A stretch of DNA of 64,000 nucleotides from the NCBI RefSeq assembly GCF_051622035.1, contig NC_135364.1:20735001-20799000 (forward strand), written 5' to 3'. The position numbers and the translations under genes were made by a program. Shown one piece after another: positions 61,019-64,000 of this stretch (the first letter of the stretch is position 1; each line of letters opens with the position of its first letter). The notes under the pieces were generated by a model. It saw only the letters and a program-made list of their open reading frames with translations, did no database searches and was not told the origin of the DNA. The stretch comes from Arctopsyche grandis. Lineage: Eukaryota; Arthropoda; Insecta; Trichoptera; Hydropsychidae.

Positions 61019-61316
61019 TCTATATATATATATATGTATAAAAATGAATATCTGTCTGTCTGTGTGTCTCGTAATCGGTTCAGTGTCTCGAATTGGTTCC
61101 TAAACCACTGAACCGATTACTATGGAACTTTCCGGGAAGATGATTGTGAAAAAAAATCGCCCAAAAACGCTAACGGAAACAAGAAAACCAGGAATGAGTG
61201 TCATTGCAACCCAATAATTTCAAATGTTTTCACTGTCTGCGTTTTTCCGACAAGTGGGAATGGGAAAGAGAACGGAAACGGGAACGGGCATTGCAACGCA
61301 TGCCGGGTTCGGCTAG
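61019..61316 (+). mobile_element. 298-bp Helitron-like non-autonomous element
   Basis: Begins TC after A (61018) with TATATATA and TGTCTGTCTGTGTGTCTCG, ends GCCGGGTTCGGCTAG before T (61317). TC at the start, CTAG at the end and an A/T host site are the Helitron pattern. Related to 35135-35533. Confidence 0.72.
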
Positions 61317-61457
61317 TTATAAATAAAAATCGATTGAAATTTCCATTGTTCACCAAACCGCGCAAAACGATCGGACGACTGTAGGAAATTTAGCTCAATC
61401 GTTTGCGAAGTAAAACATAGAAAAGCCTTGCAAAAATTAAAGGGATTTTGAACAATC

Positions 61458-61675
61458 ATTAATCCTCCAAACGCGTTAACTGTGGCGGCATTTTTTTTTT
61501 GCGAATTTGTAAATCGAGTTTTTGACCATAAATATATATTGTAATATTTATTCAAGTGATCAAATATGTCAATTGATACCTGAAGTATTTTTTTAAACAG
61601 TGAATCACGCCATTCGCGCTACTGGCACTTAACGCATGACGTCTATAGTGGTCATCTGCGGGAGCAAGAGTTAAA
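61458..61675. repeat. Dispersed repeat, piggyBac-like MITE candidate (copy 2)
   Basis: Aligns in part with 49972-50150. Right end GCGGGAGCAAGAGTTAA gives, inverted, TTAACTCTTGCTCCCGC; left side TTAATCCTCC. TTAA on both sides is suggestive of piggyBac. Confidence 0.5.
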
Positions 61676-61963
61676 CAAAAAAAGTCACGTTTACCAAATT
61701 CACCTTTATTGACGTATTTTAATGATATATGAAAAATTACGTATTTTATTGTGACTTTATTGACGTATTTTAATGGTATGTGAAAAAGTACAATAAAAAA
61801 TATGCATATTATACGTTGAATAAAATTTAAATTTGCATCATTTCTTCACAATCAACGCATCAAAAGAAAATCATAAAAAAGAGTCAGTCAATATTTTTAC
61901 GATTCGTGACTTCAACTTCACAGCCTTAATTTAGACTAAAAACTCTATAGACATATTATGTAC

Positions 61964-62280
61964 GGTGACACGACAACTCGTTCACAGATTTTCCGTAAAC
62001 CGAGGATGCGCTCCAGGCATTACGTATACGGCCATCTCTTTCTCACCCGATCTGTGCACCATGATCTCGTTTACTCTGCCATTACGTATGCAGCCATCTC
62101 TTTCACAGACCGTCTGTTCACCGATAACAGACGGTCTGTGAAAGAGATGGCTGCATACGTAATGGCATAGTAAACGAGATCTTGGTGAACAGACGGGGTG
62201 AGAAAGAGATGGCCGTATACGTAATGCCTGGAGCGCATCCTCGGTTTACGGAAAATCTGTGAACGAGTTGTCAGGTAACC
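61964..62280. mobile_element. 317-bp nearly perfect foldback, TSD ATTATGTAC
   Basis: Ends GGTGACACGACAACTCGTTC and, inverted, GGTTACCTGACAACTCGTTC. The two ~155-bp arms are almost identical and meet at a short centre near 62125. Within each arm two related modules (ATTACGTATACGGCCATCTC and ATTACGTATGCAGCCATCTC) repeat. The exact 9-bp duplication ATTATGTAC lies at 61955-61963 and 62281-62289. Confidence 0.92.
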
Positions 62281-62499
62281 ATTATGTACATATGTATATC
62301 TATAGATCAAAAAAGACTTAAATAAAAAAATCATAGATACTTTCTCATTATCTGGAGGCTTTTTAACATATATATTTTATATTAAATTTGTTGATTTTGA
62401 CTGATTTATTTTTAACATATATATTTTATATTAAAATCAGAACCTAATCTATTGTTTCAAACAATTTAATAAATTTAAATACTTATTTTTTTAATTAAA

Positions 62500-62885
62500 T
62501 TTTAGTTCAAATTCTGGAGGCCAAAACTTTTGGGTTCAAAAGTAATTTAAATTCGTTGACGTTTCTGGCTAGCTGTTTCCAAATGAAAACAAAATCTTCA
62601 AATCCAGTGTTTACTAATTCTTCAACTGCAATCAGCCACTTGGACTGAAAAACAATCGTGAATCTCCCGAAACAGTTGTCCAAAAATCCACTGTTGAGGA
62701 CGTACCCTACCGACACTATTCTTACTCTTTGTAAACAAGCTTTAGATGATTGATCTTTTGATTCTAATCTTCTGTTTGGGTTGTTTGTTAAGATTCTCGG
62801 CGCACAATTCTCTCATGTAGTTGATCCAATCGACGGTTGTACCCAATTCCTCCCAGCTCAATATGATTGAAATCAATTATTTGGC
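62500..62885 (-). pseudogene. Merlin-like (ISXO2-type) transposase remnant
   Basis: On the minus strand near 62865-62760 the sequence reads LSWEELGTTVDWINYMRELC, matching the LSxxTxVDWxNxxRE block upstream of the first catalytic Asp in ISXO2/Merlin transposases. A 69-residue frame follows at 62716-62507 with no recognised motif. No inverted ends located. Confidence 0.5.
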
Positions 62886-63364
62886 CTAACAATATAATGA
62901 ACGGCCTTTACAAATAGTAGACTACTGTTGCTGAACCAATCTACATGTTGGATATTGACTTTCTTTCGACGAGACAATTAGAGCTTCATTTCATGTTTAT
63001 TTTGCACATAGCATCCGTGCTGCGGAGATTCCTCTCTTTTGTAAGAATGTCGGGCCATCTTCTTTAGTAGATGGTATTAAAAAAATATATATTTTGTTTA
63101 AAAAAATTTCCCTCTTTAAAAAATTAGTGGGAAATAAAAAAAAATTTAAAAGAAGTGTGAGAAGGCATTCTATGACTTTTTTTGCTGTCCCAAAACTGCT
63201 TGAGGCAACTTAAGATGGGTTTAAAGCCACAAAGGGCAGACATCGAATTGAGTCCTGGGATAACTAATTTTATTTTATTTTCGGTCTTTTTCGTTGGAGA
63301 ATTTTTATTTAAACTTTTGAGGTTTGCAATTTTTTAGTCTATAGGTAAGTTTCATTATTCAGTC

Positions 63365-63558
63365 AATAGGTTTTTGAGCTCGTTTTCCTATTATGCTGTA
63401 GATTAACATTAGAATAATATAATACTATGATTACTAACCAAATTAAATTAAATTGTAAAATAGAAAATGATCAGTAGATCAGTAGCTATTGAAATAGATA
63501 TACATAAGATGTATTGTGAACATAATTTCGTAATAATAAAAAGCATTTAAAAATCAAA
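63365..63558. repeat. Dispersed repeat, copy 2 (first at 37581)
   Basis: AATAGGTTTTTGAGCTC to TAATAATAAAAAGCATTT, nearly identical to 37581-37768. Confidence 0.8.
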
Positions 63559-63652
63559 TTATTGAGTCAACATTACATTTGTCGAAGTCCCCACTTGCTT
63601 ATATCTGATTAATATAAAAAAAACTATTAGTCATTATTACATTCTACGAAGC

Positions 63653-64000
63653 TAAGGTGACCATTTTTTTCAAATTGAAAACCAAATTTTTGTTTTCTAA
63701 ATACTTCCATTATTAAAAATTAATAAAAATAATTGATTTTCTTTAATGCCCTTATAAAATTCTACATAGAACTGGTTAAAATTATTCTTTTCGACTAGCA
63801 AACATTTTAAAATTTTAACAATCAATATTGTGTTTTATCACTGGACCACATATTGTTCATTGAAGAAAAAAGTTCTTCGGCAGATGCATATGTTCCTGGT
63901 AAAAAAAAGAAAATATTTGACTAATTTGCCAATATTTTTGTAGGAGACATAATTTTCGCTGAAAGCTTCATCTGTTAGATAAAAAAGTTTTTATTTATTT
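63653..64000 (-). pseudogene. hAT transposase C-terminal remnant (runs off window)
   Basis: Minus strand, about 63900-63830: PGTYASAEELFSSMNNMWSS followed by DKTQY and TGA. This is the hAT dimerisation block (compare the usual ASxERxFS). Upstream is frameshifted. TAAGGTGACCATTT at 63653 could be its terminal inverted repeat. The other end lies beyond the window. Confidence 0.65.

Overview
The window looks like AT-rich insect nuclear DNA. It has spliced genes with long introns, abundant (TA)n and TACATA-type microsatellites, and a dense load of transposable elements. The protein evidence (an insect-type Mextli, an ESCRT-III CHMP5, LINE reverse transcriptases) fits an arthropod; I cannot name the order or species from sequence alone.

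Layout. Positions 1 to about 43.6 kb are dominated by one long plus-strand gene. I assembled it from four phase-compatible exons (7574-7766, 22673-22817, 32331-32460, 43303-43406). It encodes a charged, Arg-rich, single-pass membrane protein that I do not recognise. Its 5' end is missing. Its introns hold a nearly intact but 5'-truncated LINE (11.6-13.9 kb), SINEs, hAT elements (one nested in another), Helitron-like ends and foldback elements. Its last intron also holds a separate intronless ORF (40439-41062) for another basic single-pass membrane protein. From 43.4 to 49.3 kb there is AT-rich intergenic DNA with a cluster of short terminal-inverted-repeat elements. At 49329-51275 lies a complete five-exon CHMP5 (Vps60) gene on the plus strand. 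It converges on mextli (mxt), a translation regulator on the minus strand (60028 down to 55016 or 52903), with MIF4G-like and KH domains and a YX4L-phi eIF4E-binding motif. The last 4 kb is repeats: a LINE tail, a Helitron-like element, a perfect foldback, a Merlin-like remnant and a hAT remnant.

The host genes appear to be unrelated neighbours: ESCRT-III membrane remodelling (CHMP5), eIF4E-linked translation (Mextli) and two unknown membrane proteins. The richer biology is in the mobile DNA. Several LINEs and tRNA-derived SINEs end in the same kind of hairpin, with a conserved 20-22 nt loop and stems that differ in sequence but remain paired. A group of GGT-ended foldback elements, several with 7-9 bp target duplications, clusters around 41.5-50.8 kb and recurs at 62 kb. 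Many insertions could be delimited to the base by their duplicated target sites.
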